Part shown: one piece after another, positions 50,948-61,680 of the stretch
How the letters are laid out: each line of letters opens with the position of its first letter
How positions within the stretch are numbered: the stretch's first letter is position 1
From: Paraspadella gotoi
Taxonomy: Eukaryota; Chaetognatha
Direction: 5' to 3'
Length of the DNA stretch: 64,000 nt
Assembly (NCBI GenBank): GCA_051294375.1
Contig: CM119265.1
Span: 8,750,772 to 8,814,771 of the forward strand
Notes under the pieces: model-generated
What the model saw: the letters and a program-made list of their open reading frames with translations, nothing else
Told to the model about the DNA's origin: nothing
Databases searched by the model: none
Translations under genes and position numbers: made by a program

Positions 50948-51409
50948 GACTGACCCGACTGAACCCGACAGTCAGACCTCGAACGTCGAAAGCTCGAGCC
51001 GAAGGGCCTCTTCCGGTAATTTGATTTCATGTCGTCGCCAGAGGGCGAAAAAACATTGTCTTAATAGGCGTTGCGCCGTGGAGGCGGTTTCTTTCTCTCT
51101 GTCTGTCTTTCTGTGACTATCTGCCTGTCTGTCAATCTGTTTAAATAGTTTAATTCTCGTATAATGTACATTTATAATATAACGCTGAAATAGATACTCA
51201 CTCATTACTCAGTCTCGCGTGTCTTTTGTTTGTGGAATTAACGTGGCAAAGTTTCAAACGCACTCATTGACCTCGGATACGGAAAAGAAAGAAAGAAATG
51301 AACTGATTGAGAGGATTTGCTTAGCCGATCCTCTTTAAATAAAAGGGTGCGCAGAGATAAGATAAATATTAAAAAAATAGAAATAAAGAAATACTATGGA
51401 AGAAAGAGC

Positions 51410-51511
51410 GAAAAAGGGGGAAAAAAAAAGAACGAAAAAGGGGAAAGAAAGAAAGATAGAAAGAAAGAACGAAAGAAAGAGAAAAGAAAAAAAGAACGAA
51501 AAAGAAAGAAA

Positions 51512-51595
<84 letters not shown>

Positions 51596-51640
51596 AGGAA
51601 AGAAAGAAAGAGAGTAAGAAAGAAGGAAATAAAGAATGAA
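51410..51640 (+). repeat. (GAAA)n microsatellite
   Basis: GAAA units, with an uninterrupted run of about 80 bases at 51510-51595. Confidence 0.95.
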
Positions 51641-53240
51641 AGGTAGGAAAGTAATCAATAAATAGAGTAAAAGACATTGTGATTTGCTAATTTACCGATT
51701 TGTTAAGAATCCCGTTTTTCACGTTGTCACGGTCGTTTCGTGCACAGGCAATTGATCGAAGTCTGACGTCAAATTCTCACGATGTGAGAGAATGGCGATG
51801 AGATGTCGGGCAGCGAGTCGGTCGGTTTGTCGGTCAGTACTTCAGCCTCGAGCCCTTGAATCGGTCGCAATCGTAAAATCCAGGATCGTAAAAGTTCACT
51901 TGACCCGGAATTTCCTCAAGACTTCACGCGAACAACGAACGTTTCGATTGGGCCCGGGAGATCCAGTGGGATTTTCAAGCGATGCTCTTTTTTTTTAGTG
52001 AGAAGATCAAAAATGCGTGATGTGATTGGTTCGGACTTTACCGTATTTTTGTTCAAAGATATACGTTAACATTTCCTAACAATATCGTGGTTACTTGGCT
52101 CTCGATTGCTGGACGTTACAGGTTTAATTCATAATTTTGTATCAGCTTCTCGTATTGTAATTGGCAGGCGTGGGCGTGAATGCGACATCGTAAATCATTC
52201 CAAGTCGTCGATCTTTTCATCAGAAACACGTGACCAGTGACCTCCATCAAGTCAAAATCGAAAAGTTCACCTCAAAACGGTGGGAGTTAATTAAGGCTGG
52301 ATAATTAAATAAAAAGGGGGAAAAAATGCGGACACAATAGTCCAGACGAATTCCTTTTGTATCGTGAGAGCCGACTTCCTCTTTCAATTTGAGATATACC
52401 GTGGAAAGGATTTTCGGACAAATTACCGCCTGTTATTTGCTAGTTTCAGAACTTCGGATCGATTAAAAAATACAGAGAACCGAAGGCGCTAAAATAAGTT
52501 AAATAATTTGTAGATCTGTACGCAAGTGCCATCGAAACGCGCGAATAATTTCCATAACATGAGCCCGGATCTTCTTTTTTTGTCACTTCCATTCTGATTC
52601 GAAGAACGAAAGTTTTTTCCCCCTTTTTTTTATGTTTTGTCTCGATTTGTGTTTGTTTTTAAAGATATTGTTTGATTTCGATCTTCCTATGCGGGGTGTT
52701 TGAGACAAAAAAACTGAATCAGTTTTTTTATCTTTATCCACTTTATTTTATTGTTTTGATCTTTCATCGCGCGTATAACTAAACCAATCTTGTTAAATTC
52801 GAAATAAAATGCATAATATATAACTTCAAAACTATTAAGATCGGATCGTATCGCTAAAAACGTGTACCATGTAATTAAGAAGACATTAATTTTTGACGTT
52901 TTTGCTAGTTTTAAGAAGACCCGAAAACTTTAATTTAAACTTTTGATATTCATTATTTCTTTTTTACAAATTCCGCTATTCGAGAATTTAATTAAAAAAC
53001 GTCGCTATTCGCTAATTTGTTTATTTACTTGTCTTAATTGAACGAATAATGGATAGTTTTCCCGTTTGCATCTACGTATTTCCTTTTATAGAAACACCAA
53101 CGAACCTTCGAAATCTCAACTCATTTTGATCTCAAACTCGACGAGGGCATCGACCACAATCGACAACTTCATTGTGACAATTCTCTGCATCGGAATCGTC
53201 ACTCGAACGTGTGTGATATCAGCGAGTCCCTCCGCCGGAA
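51641..53240. other. Upstream region of gene A with no gene seen
   Basis: Unique sequence with short ORFs only. The last 200 bp are GC-richer and probably include the 5' UTR of gene A. A 96-codon ORF from 53066 overlaps the gene A start in another frame; it lacks the domain features of gene A. Confidence 0.4.
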
Positions 53241-54822
53241 ATGATCGCTTTAACGCCATCGCCTTTCCTGCCCGGGCTCGCGGGTCTCGGCTCTGCCGCG
53301 GCGCCGCTGACGACGGCGTTCCTTTTGACGCTGCACTCGGCCGCCGCGAAAATTGACTGCGCTGATCCGTTGGCCTTCTGCGAGTCAGGATGTCAGGGTC
53401 ATTGTTATCTTGACAGAGATCTGAGCGTTTGTCGCTGCTGTAAAAACTATTGCAGAGAGCCGAGGGACGAGCGATGCGGCTCGATCGAACAATGCCGCTC
53501 GGGTAAAGAGGGATCAGAAATTCATTAATAAATATATTTCAATTAATGTTGAATGAAAAAAAATTCGCAACTTTCAAAAATTTTAGATTTGATTTTATCT
53601 ATTCACCGAACTTAAATTATTTGAAAAATAGCTATAAGAAAAATACAATCAGAGTATCTAATCATTATATATAGGGTAGTGAAAACAATCAACATTTAAT
53701 TAGGTCTATATATATCTTCATCCTCATCAGTCGACGGCACATGGGACGACTGGTCAAAATGGGGAGATTGTGAAAACTTCGTTCAACGTCGCCGTCGCGC
53801 ATGTGTCGGAGGCAGATTCGATCTCGGCGGTAGGAATTGCACGGGAATTTGGTGGGAAGATCAAAGCTGTGGCCTCGACATAGCGTTAAAGGGTAAGTTA
53901 AGTTAAGTTAAGTATCTTAAAGGACTGGGGACACTTTGGGTTGGTTGTAGGAGTAATCGAATTAGAAAGGATAAACTATTGTCCGCTCGTAATATTTACC
54001 GTTGGAATTGCAAAATGGTCGATAACAGTTTATGAAATTGGTACAACCAATAGAAAGATTATTTATTCATTTAATAAATAAGCTATCTTGCCCCTGACAT
54101 TTGACAGGTCCAGTACTTAGCGCAGCGCGTCTGGTAAAATTTTTCATCAGTTGCCATGCTTTCTGTATCTTCGGAAGCGGTGATAGGTTTGCTCCGATTA
54201 CAACCGGCTTGTCGCTCTTTTGAAACGGACCTGTTGAACGAGGGCTAGAACCCGGGGCGATTATACTGGGAGGAAGTTAGCTCATTACATTATTAAGACA
54301 GTAAAATTTTTTTTTTTCAAAACTCTTTTACTTTAAATTAAATTATCTAAACATTTTCGCAGAATTCTCAGAAATATTGAGCCTTCGGATAGACGAACTC
54401 GAGGGTTTTAAAAAAACATTTCGAAAAGAATCAGCGAGCGGCTCGATCTATTACGAAAGACTCGAAACTAAACTCGGGGTTAATCTTGTAACTTTTAATT
54501 TATTATTTCGATAATTACATTTTTTTAAAAACTAGGCGTTATGTCTCAAAATAATGCGCTGGTGATCTCGTCCGTGATTCTCTTCGTCATCGTTTTCGTC
54601 GTCGTCGCGTATCTCATCTTCCAAAATTGCCGTTCGGCCTCGGGTCAGTTCTTAATTTGAACTCATTGTTTTTAAAAATTATTTAACTCAATATGTTAAT
54701 GAATTTGCCGCTTTAGAAAAAAAAAAAAAAACCTGTTCGGCCAATCCCTTAATTCTTCGTCTCGCGAAGCATAAAAAAGAAGCTAAATAAAAAATCAAAA
54801 TTGTGTTGAGAGAGAGAGAAGA

Positions 54823-54875
<53 letters not shown>

Positions 54876-54880
54876 AGAGA

Positions 54881-54924
<44 letters not shown>

Positions 54925-55536
54925 CGAGAGAGAGAGAGAGAGAGAGAGACAAAAAGCAAAAAGAAAACTCAAATGTGTTTTTGTCGAAAGATTGGCCTTT
55001 TTTTATTGCGCAGCGCGAAATTAGACTTGAAAAAAAAATCGTTTTACTTCGATCAAAGTACAATTTAAAAAGAAACAAACTAACGATAACGATCTCGCTC
55101 TATTTTTCAACGTAACCGCAATTTCAGTACAATTACTTTTTTATTTTATCGAAGTTTAATTAATTCTTGACTCAACTCCCAACCCAACTGGTTGCGTTAA
55201 CCTTTAACCATAAGAATAGTTGATAGTTAATAAATAAATATAAATTTTCATTATTCTTTCGCAGAGGCGCCCGTCGCTAGGGGCAACGGTCACGTGATCG
55301 GGTCGCCCGAAGAGGAAATGTCCCTTGTAATTATCAGCGAAGAAGGGGAAGGGGACGAGGAAGAGGTCAAGGACGAAGAAAGAGACCGGAACTCAGCGTT
55401 GGAGCCGAATCGAAAGGGGTCAGTCTCCAGCGAGGACGGAGCGAAGAGCCAGTGGACGAATCCCGACCTTCCGGTCCAAGACAGAAACGACCCGCTTTTC
55501 GACGAGGGTGGGACATCCGTGAAGGTCGTGGTCTGA
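53241..55536 (+). CDS. Gene A: single-pass membrane protein with 8-Cys module and TSP1 repeat (267 aa)
   Basis: Coding exons are 53241-53502, 53731-53892, 54536-54643 and 55265-55536; all three introns are phase 1 and the total is 804 nt including the stop. Residues 1-36 are hydrophobic and fit a signal peptide. Residues 40-85 hold a cysteine-rich module with ten Cys: the eight-Cys pattern shared by the neighbours plus an extra pair (C40/C47 region and C64). Residues 88-142 are a TSP1 repeat with WDDW and WSKW-type tryptophans, a run of four arginines before a Cys, and LGGRNC; it has four Cys rather than six. The helix is about residues 149-170. The tail (171-267) is strongly acidic and ends in VKVVV, which could be a class II PDZ ligand (inference). 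NCT in the TSP1 repeat is a possible N-glycosylation site. The donor of exon 3 (GTCAGT) is the weakest junction. The start is the first Met that gives a leader in frame. Function is unknown; surface receptor or adhesion protein is inference. Confidence 0.8.
54031..54108 (+). repeat. 78-bp dispersed repeat, copy in intron 2 of gene A
   Basis: It begins TATGAAATTGGTACAACCAA and includes ATAAATAAGCTATCTTG and a CCCTGAC...GACAGG end. A copy of the same length lies at 62884-62961 in intron 3 of gene D, and the first 20 bp recur at 24927-24946. ATTGGT-ACA-ACCAAT is a short inverted repeat. The conserved length and boundaries suggest part of a short interspersed element. Confidence 0.7.
54109..54150 (+). 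other. tRNA-like fragment resembling the 5' half of an elongator tRNA-Met
   Basis: Directly after the 78-bp repeat comes CTTAGCGCAGCGCGTCTGG, which resembles the D-arm region and A box of animal tRNA-Met with a deletion in the D loop. No matching anticodon arm or T arm follows, so this is not a tRNA gene. It may be the tRNA-derived head of a SINE. Confidence 0.3.
54805..54955 (+). repeat. (GA)n microsatellite in intron 3 of gene A
   Basis: Nearly pure GA dinucleotides with a few interruptions. The Arg/Glu and Ser/Leu ORFs on its two strands are repeat artefacts. Confidence 0.95.
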
Positions 55537-56245
55537 ATTAGCTGCCACGCCTCCGCCCCCGAGGTTGTTGTGAAACTCTATGCAATTTCATTTTCGAAGA
55601 CGTTTTAGTGAACTCAACGTTGCCCCAACATTTCGTATCTCTCAAGCCAAACATCAAACTTTTATAGGGATAAAAAATATGTTTTTTTTTTAATATTCAC
55701 CGCCAGCCCCGGAGAGTATCCTTTGGCCAGTTATAAAGTGTGTCAATTTTTTTCTTTTATTTTCATTTTGGAAATCGTTTTTTCCTTTTCTCTTTTCGTA
55801 TGTCCTCCGATTTTCGGTTTTTTGTTGTTGTTTTTTTTGTGAGATGGTGAAATGTGTATCTAACGAATTAACTTTTTAAACTAACCTCACAACCATTTTA
55901 TTTCTTTTACGATCGAAATTCGTGTTATCATTATAACTCTTATTTTCGTTGTGCCGAAATATTTTTACGTTTCCAACGGATTTACACTGAATTGAGAGGC
56001 TCGAGTAGCGACTTTTTTATTGCGTACTTATGTATTTTTCATTTTTTCCTATACACCTAACCGAACCTTCTTTTTATACGATTTTTACCTCGTTGACCAA
56101 GACATAGATTTATTACACCGGATATGCATGTATCACAGAGCTTCAGGGATTCCGTTCAATTTCACCATTTATCACATCACCATTTTGCCATGTTGCCATT
56201 TTTCGTTATTTTACGTATTATTCCAGAGTCCCGGTAATTTCTTGA
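55537..56245. other. Intergenic region between genes A and B
   Basis: About 710 bp, T-rich, holding the 3' UTR of A and the 5' region of B. An ORF from 56020 runs across the gene B start in another frame and is a shadow. No promoter motif was recognised. Confidence 0.5.
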
Positions 56246-59115
56246 ATGCGCCGAGATCGCCAGCGTTCTTCGCGCTCTGGCCGCGCCGAAAGGTCGAGGT
56301 CGAAGATTCTGCTGCTCGCAGCAGCGGCAACGGCGGCGTCGTTGCGTCCAGGCGTCGACGCCGCAGCCTCTCAGGTCAGCTGCTCCTACTCCGGCGACTG
56401 CAAAGGTCACTGCTTCGATGACGAGGGCGTTGCGCGATGCTGTAAAACCATATGTTTACCGAGGACGCCCGAGTGCGATCGTCACCCTTCCTGCTTGGCG
56501 AGTAAGTTGCGAAAACCCTCACTCGATTTCATAATCGTTTGATAACGGAATGGGATCCACTTCGTTTACAAACAGGAAGCAACAACTGACTTGACATCGT
56601 ATTTGCCCAGCAATCTTGATGAAAATTAAATTGGTAGATGGTCGATTGTCATCTCGAAAGATACAGTGATATCGCATAACGGTCCGTCCTTGTGATATGT
56701 ACTAAACTTGGTTTTCCTTTCCAGTGGACGGCGGGTGGGGGTCATGGGGCGATACGGAGGATTTCAAGGTGATTTTTTGAATTTTTCAAAAGCGATTGCT
56801 TACAAATTAAAACTCGATATTGTCGCTTTTACTCAGGAAGGAAATAAATGCGGCCGTCGTCGTCGTCGTGTATGTGACAGGTAAGATGATTTGTGTGGTT
56901 ATTACCAATTGTGAAATATAAATATTAGACTAGTTTGATTTTTCTTCAACGTTTAAAAAATACCTAGTCCCGCTCCCGTCGCTCATCTCGGCGGAAGGGA
57001 TTGTCAAGGCGACGCCGAGGAACGCTTATCGGTTTCGGAATGCCCGACAGGTCAGCGAAGAGAGCTTCGTAAGATCTCCATGACAACTGATATATAAAAT
57101 AAATCGTCGCAGAAATACAAGGATGAAAATTAACTAATGATTATAAATTTGTTGGGGGGTATTTTTAACAAGGAGAAAGGGAACTTAATCACTAATAAAA
57201 CTAGTGCAAACGGATATAAAAAATCTTAAAAGCATAAGGATCGTCGCAATCGCATAAGAAAAATATGGATTGACAACAAATTTTGATACTAAAAAAAATA
57301 AAATTTGAGAAAAGAAAATTAATTTATAAACAGAAAGAAAAATTATATTTTATAAATTATAAATTAAAGTTACAGTTTCTGAAAAAAAAAATTTCATTGT
57401 CAAAAAAGAAATTAATCAGCAGACGCAGCACCTGAGGAAAAAAAACAAAAATAAAACCTGATGTTGCGATAGCAAAATAATATGCGATTTTATTCGAATA
57501 CAACGAGGTTGATTCAGTACAATCATCATCAACAAACAAACAAACAAAGACAGACTAAGTCTAAGTAAAAAAAAATAAAATAGAGAGAAAAAAAACAGTT
57601 AATTAAATAAAATTAATTAATTAAAATTTAAACAATTAAAAATTGTTCTTAAAATGATAACATGCACGAATGCGATGCCTAATTTTACAAGTTCAATCCT
57701 ATTTCAATTTTTGTTTTAATAAAAACGCAGAGAGAGAGAGAGGGAGAGAGAGTGAGAAAAGAAAAAAATCAATAGGCAGCAGCAGAAGCAGCAGGAAAAA
57801 AGAGAGATAAAGAATAAGCCCCTGCAGAGCCAGCTGCAGACTCAAAAGGCAGCAGCAGAAGCAGCAGGAGAAAAGAGAGAAAAAGAATAAGCCCCTGCAG
57901 CGCCAGCTGCAGACTCGTTTTTTCCCTATGATTATGAATTATGAATTATGAATTATGAATCAGTGATGAGGGAAAAGAGAGAGGGAGAGAGACATGTAAT
58001 TAAAAGAAAAAAGAGAGAGAGAAAAGAAATATGAAAATAAAAGAGAGAAAATTTGTTTGTTTTTGATAAACGTAAACAAAACATATTTAATAACTGTCCA
58101 GACTCAATTTTAAGCACATCGATGATGAGAAGCTGTATATAAATTTAATCATAAAAAAGGCGATCTATAATTTGGAACGCCGACAACGACGACGACGACG
58201 ACGACGACGCCGACGCCACTTATGCGCAAAAGCGTTACAATATCGTCGCAAACGCTTAGCGATTGCGACGATAAAAATTGGAAAACTTTAACACTGAACA
58301 CTGAACACTGGAACAATGAACAGCATTCAATTTTTATTTCAAGTATATTAGAATATTTTTGCCTTTTACCTTTTCCTAGATCAATTCAATTTTGAACAGT
58401 TTCGCTGACGACAACAGTGGTACTGGCTTCCGTCGCGGTCTGCGTCGCCGTCGTTTCCGTCATCTCTGCGATTGTCTACCGAGCTCGTGAGTTTAAATTT
58501 GCTCTATATTTTATTATGTGCAATTGTGCATTCTATTATCGTTTCTTGAATAAGAATTTATTCATACACTTATTTGTTGTTTCCGTTCAAGAATACAGAT
58601 TGTAACTTGCGTGAAAGATCTCTCAGAATGATATTCGTCTCAATCTATCGCTCACAAAATGCTAATTAAGTTATAAATTAATTTTTAGCGTTAACAATTC
58701 AGGCAAACGGAATTACGCTGCCAACACGACCATCCCCAATGTTGCTTACCAAGTCGCCTCCGCCGACGACGTTGGAGAATTCGCGGTGAGGATCCCCGAC
58801 CGAGCGCCCTCTGATTGGGACGCCGACACAACGGCGGCGTCATTACAAGAAGAACTCGAGGCGGCGTCGGTGGCGCGCCGAATCGGCGTCGAAGTTGGGT
58901 CGACTCCTCTGGGCGAGCCATTCCTACCTTCCAGCGCATCCAACCCAACCGACGTTTCGGCTCTCTATCTCCGCATAGAGCAATTCGTCGTCGATTCGAT
59001 GGGCGCCGATCCGCCCCTGGAGCAGGAGCCAGCGCCACTACCGCTACCGCTTCCGCAGCTTCCGGTACCGCTACCGACCGAAGAATTCACGATCGGCGAG
59101 TTCGTTATTGGATGA
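56246..59115 (+). CDS. Gene B: paralogous single-pass membrane protein with 8-Cys module and TSP1 repeat (308 or 314 aa)
   Basis: Exons are 56246-56501, 56725-56768, 56837-56880, 56968-57050 (or 57068), 58400-58486 and 58703-59115, with phases 1,0,2,1,1. Both lengths of exon 4 keep the frame: the shorter uses donor GTCAGC, the longer a better GTAAGA and adds six residues. An Arg-rich N-terminus is followed by a Leu/Ala-rich signal segment (21-40). Cys at 46,52,56,65,66,70,77,83 form the shared module. The TSP1 repeat (86-142) is split over three exons and contains GGWGSW, a run of five arginines, VCD and HLGGRDC; it has four Cys. The helix is about 149-169, followed by an RKR stop-transfer. 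The tail is acidic and then proline-rich (PLPLPLPQLPVPLP), a plausible SH3 ligand (inference). Acceptor 58701-58702 was chosen because the alternative at 58687-58688 is out of frame. Intron 4 is 1.3 kb and full of simple repeats. Confidence 0.78.
57069..58399. other. Long simple-repeat-rich intron 4 of gene B
   Basis: This intron is many times longer than the 67-87 bp introns 2 and 3 of gene B. It contains A-rich sequence, (GA)n, the 73-bp tandem pair, ATTATGA repeats and a (GAC)n tract at 58185-58215. No coding exon was recognised inside. Confidence 0.6.
57775..57916. repeat. Two-copy 73-bp tandem repeat in intron 4 of gene B
   Basis: Two units (from 57775 and from 57848) share GGCAGCAGCAGAAGCAGCAG, a purine tract, AATAAGCCCCTGCAG and GCCAGCTGCAGACTC with a few changes. 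It sits among (GA)n tracts and is followed by four ATTATGA units near 57930-57960. Confidence 0.8.
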
Positions 59116-59286
59116 TTCAAACTAAACTTCCTCCGGCGATATTTTCAGAAATGTTCTCGCTCGTGAATGATCACCAAGGTCATAACTTTTTTCAATGTAT
59201 CTATTGTGATACGCAGCGCTGTCTACATTATGATCTAATTTTTTTTATAACCATGTCATTTTTCAATTTAAATGTAAACGATCACC

Positions 59287-59292
59287 AATAAA
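59287..59292 (+). terminator. Polyadenylation signal AATAAA of gene B
   Basis: AATAAA lies 172 nt after the gene B stop codon and 277 nt before the gene C start, in AT-rich sequence. The position fits a short 3' UTR. Confidence 0.5.
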
Positions 59293-59568
59293 AATTTGAT
59301 TAATTGGTTACAATTTTTTGTTAATAGGGCGTTTTAAATTTTTTCAAACATGCCCATCTTATTCCTGTACTTTTATTTAGTGTTTACTGTTTAATATTTG
59401 TCTTTTAAATCTAAATTATTGAAAATGACATTAAATGCGAGATGTTATTCAAAAATATTCTTTGATTAGCTTAAGTATTGTTCCAAAGTAGTTTCTTTCT
59501 AACCATTTTGAATTTATTTTTCTCCATTCTACCTCTATTTTAACAGACAAAAATGAAACCATGCCACC

Positions 59569-61094
59569 ATGAGAATAGCTTGTCCAACTTGGTACCTATC
59601 GCGATTTATTCCGCTGGCTTTTACTTTGACTTTTACAAAGTTGAACGCGGTTCCAATCCCTCAATCTCTCAACAGCACTTGTTCCTGCGATCCCGACTGC
59701 TTTTGGTTTGGACAGGATTTAGGATGGAAATGTTGCGATTTCGTTTGCAAAGGTGACAATCCGCGCATGTGCGACGAGAAGTGTGGGCAAAGTGAGTTAT
59801 GCATATTGCATTATTTTATGAAAATAGTAAAATGATAATCGTTTAATAGTTTAATGTAATCGTTACTTTTACTTTTTATTATCTTATTAGTTCACGCCAA
59901 ATATCTCCCATGGAACAAGTGGAGCGTCTGTGACGTGAGTTTGGAGATTTTTTTTTTTTTTTTTTTAATCATGGGCGTTATGTTTTCCTCGTCATTTTCA
60001 GTACCATTACGCGGACCCGAAACTACGAAACCTACTGCCGCGAGGAGTCGAGGTAATCACCGCTTTCTCGATTGTCTAATCTTCTGCGCGTCGTTGAAAC
60101 CAACTTTGTTTTAGGATCAAACGATCGAGTATCGCGTCAGAATTTGCGACAATCCGAAAGCTCATCTCGGAGCGAAAAATTGCAGTCGACTCGGCGAGGC
60201 TGTTCAGACGAAGCCTTGCAAAAATATCGCGGGTGAATTAGGATTTTATTTAACGTCATCATCGTTATCATTTGATATCATTATAATCGTTATCATAAAC
60301 ATTGTCCTTATTATCATCCTCATCGCCAGTATCATCGCCATCATTTTAATTCTCCTCAAAATCATCCTCATCATTTAATCTCCATCATCATGATGGACGT
60401 CGTCAATTAATCAATCAATCAACTAATCAATCAATCAATCAATCAATCAGTGATCGCCCACTCTAAACTTTTCTTTTAGATCACAGAGTCGCGGCAATCG
60501 TCTTCCTTTGCTTATTTCTCTTTCTCATCGCGGTCGCCGTCATTTGCCTCCTTCTTTATGGCCGATGTGAGTTCTGGTCGACCTTCTGCTCAAAATAAAC
60601 CGGAACATATTGTAGAATGTAATACTGTATTGTTTTAATTTAATCTTTAAAAATTCTTTAAAGATTATCGACCCGATAGAAGGACGACGGTCAAACCGGA
60701 GACGCAAGGACCACAACCACGAGTCTTCAAAGAAACGATGAATCCTTTGTTTAAAAAACGGAATCTCTTTTATAGATTCGTTCGTAACGACGACGCGAAC
60801 AACTACTACTGTCGCTTTGTTAAGAATAAGAACAACGATCGAATCGGTCGACCCAACTCTTCTACAGTCGACTCGATCGTCGGGCCTCCAAATTCCAAAG
60901 GCGCTTTTATCGACAGTCCCCCAAATTCGGAGGACGTTCGGTCTGATTTTGGCACGACACAATCCGTTCGGTCGGACGCGACTTCGACGCGAGGCGACGC
61001 CGTGGAGGAGTCAACTTCTCGAGTCGACAGTCAACTTTTCGTTAGCGGATCGAGTCGAATGGGAACGTTTGACACAATTGACGAGTTGCAATAA
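59569..61094 (+). CDS. Gene C: paralogous single-pass membrane protein with 8-Cys module and TSP1 repeat (317 aa, or 300 without the 51-nt exon)
   Basis: Exons are 59569-59791, 59891-59934, 60002-60052 (probably optional), 60115-60232, 60480-60566 and 60664-61094. Residues 1-27 form the leader; Cys at 38,40,44,55,56,60,68,72 form the module, with NST next to it as a possible glycosylation site. The TSP1 repeat starts at residue 75 with WNKWSVCD and continues with EYRVRICD and HLGAKNC, four Cys in all. The helix lies at about 149-172 (numbering with the optional exon). The tail is basic near the membrane, then Ser/Asp-rich, ending in DTIDELQ. The TM exon is 87 nt with phase 1 on both sides, the same as in gene B. 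An AATAAA (61090-61095) overlaps the stop codon. A second acceptor at 61557-61558 could supply a different tail. Confidence 0.78.
60002..60052 (+). other. Candidate cassette exon (51 nt, phase 0-0) inside the TSP1 repeat of gene C
   Basis: The stretch is bounded by TTTTCAG and GGTAATC, a usable acceptor and donor, and its 51 nt insert 17 in-frame residues between WNKWSVCD and the next exon. Skipping it gives an equally good TSP1 repeat, so it could be optional or not an exon at all. In the +1 frame it reads TITRTRNYETYC, which looks like a TSP1 strand, but that frame does not connect to either neighbour. Confidence 0.45.
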
Positions 61095-61095
61095 A
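61090..61095 (+). terminator. Polyadenylation signal AATAAA overlapping the gene C stop codon
   Basis: The stop TAA at 61092-61094 lies inside AATAAA, so a transcript using it would have almost no 3' UTR. It is an exact hexamer match, but chance matches are common in this AT-rich region. Confidence 0.4.
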
Positions 61096-61558
61096 AAATA
61101 ATCTGAATGCTTAATGCCTCGTGCCTAACGCTTTGGTGAACATTTTTCTCTCGAAATATGTTTTTTTTTTCTAATCGCGAGGATTTATATCTCGTAATTT
61201 TTTTTCGCCGGAATTGCCTCATTTGTTGAACTTAGTTTATTTTTGGTGTTGATGTTTTATTTGTTTTACGTTTTAGTCGAATATTTTCTTTTCTTAAAAA
61301 AATGTGTTTTTATGAGGGACGAGGAGGTTAGTCGCTTTTTTTGTTATGCGGAAGGATGTGAAATTTTAAACTTTCAAAATGACGCGATTAGTATTTTCAT
61401 GAAGCATTATTCTTTCTATTAACACTGCTCCACGCAGCAAGATTGTACTTAATGAAGCTCTTGCATTTTGCAAAGTTTGTTTTTAACGGGTTGTTGGGTG
61501 AATATTTACGCATTTTATATTCTTAATTTTCTACTAAAAAAAAAAAAAAACCTTTTAG

Positions 61559-61680
61559 CGACACAGGTGGCCGCCGCCGCCGATAAAAAGGGGACGGTTG
61601 TGACGCGAAGAAAGACTATGCGTCGCCGACGACCCTCTTTCACGCGATCCTCGATCAAAAGCGACATCTTTACGTCATGA
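61559..61680 (+). CDS. Possible alternative terminal exon of gene C (basic tail) or 5' exon of gene D
   Basis: A long A run is followed by CCTTTTAG, a weak but usable acceptor, and then an open frame in phase 1 to a TGA at 61678-61680. Joined to the gene C transmembrane exon (phase 1, ends 60566), it would give a tail of about 41 residues that is strongly basic (TRRKTMRRRRPSF) in place of the long polar tail. Its stop overlaps the gene D start codon as ATGA. The alternative is that this is simply the 5' untranslated region of gene D. Forty open codons are not conclusive. Confidence 0.3.

Noticed and set aside
51317-51677. Lys/Glu/Arg coiled-coil-like ORF and its Phe/Leu/Ser reverse
   Set aside because: It is the (GAAA)n microsatellite.
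53066-53356. Alternative start for gene A in an overlapping 96-codon ORF
   Set aside because: It is in another frame and cannot join the TSP1 exon with the observed donor.
58815-59291. 158-codon ORF over the gene B tail
   Set aside because: It is a shadow of exon 6 of gene B; the frame that joins the TM exon in phase is the other one.
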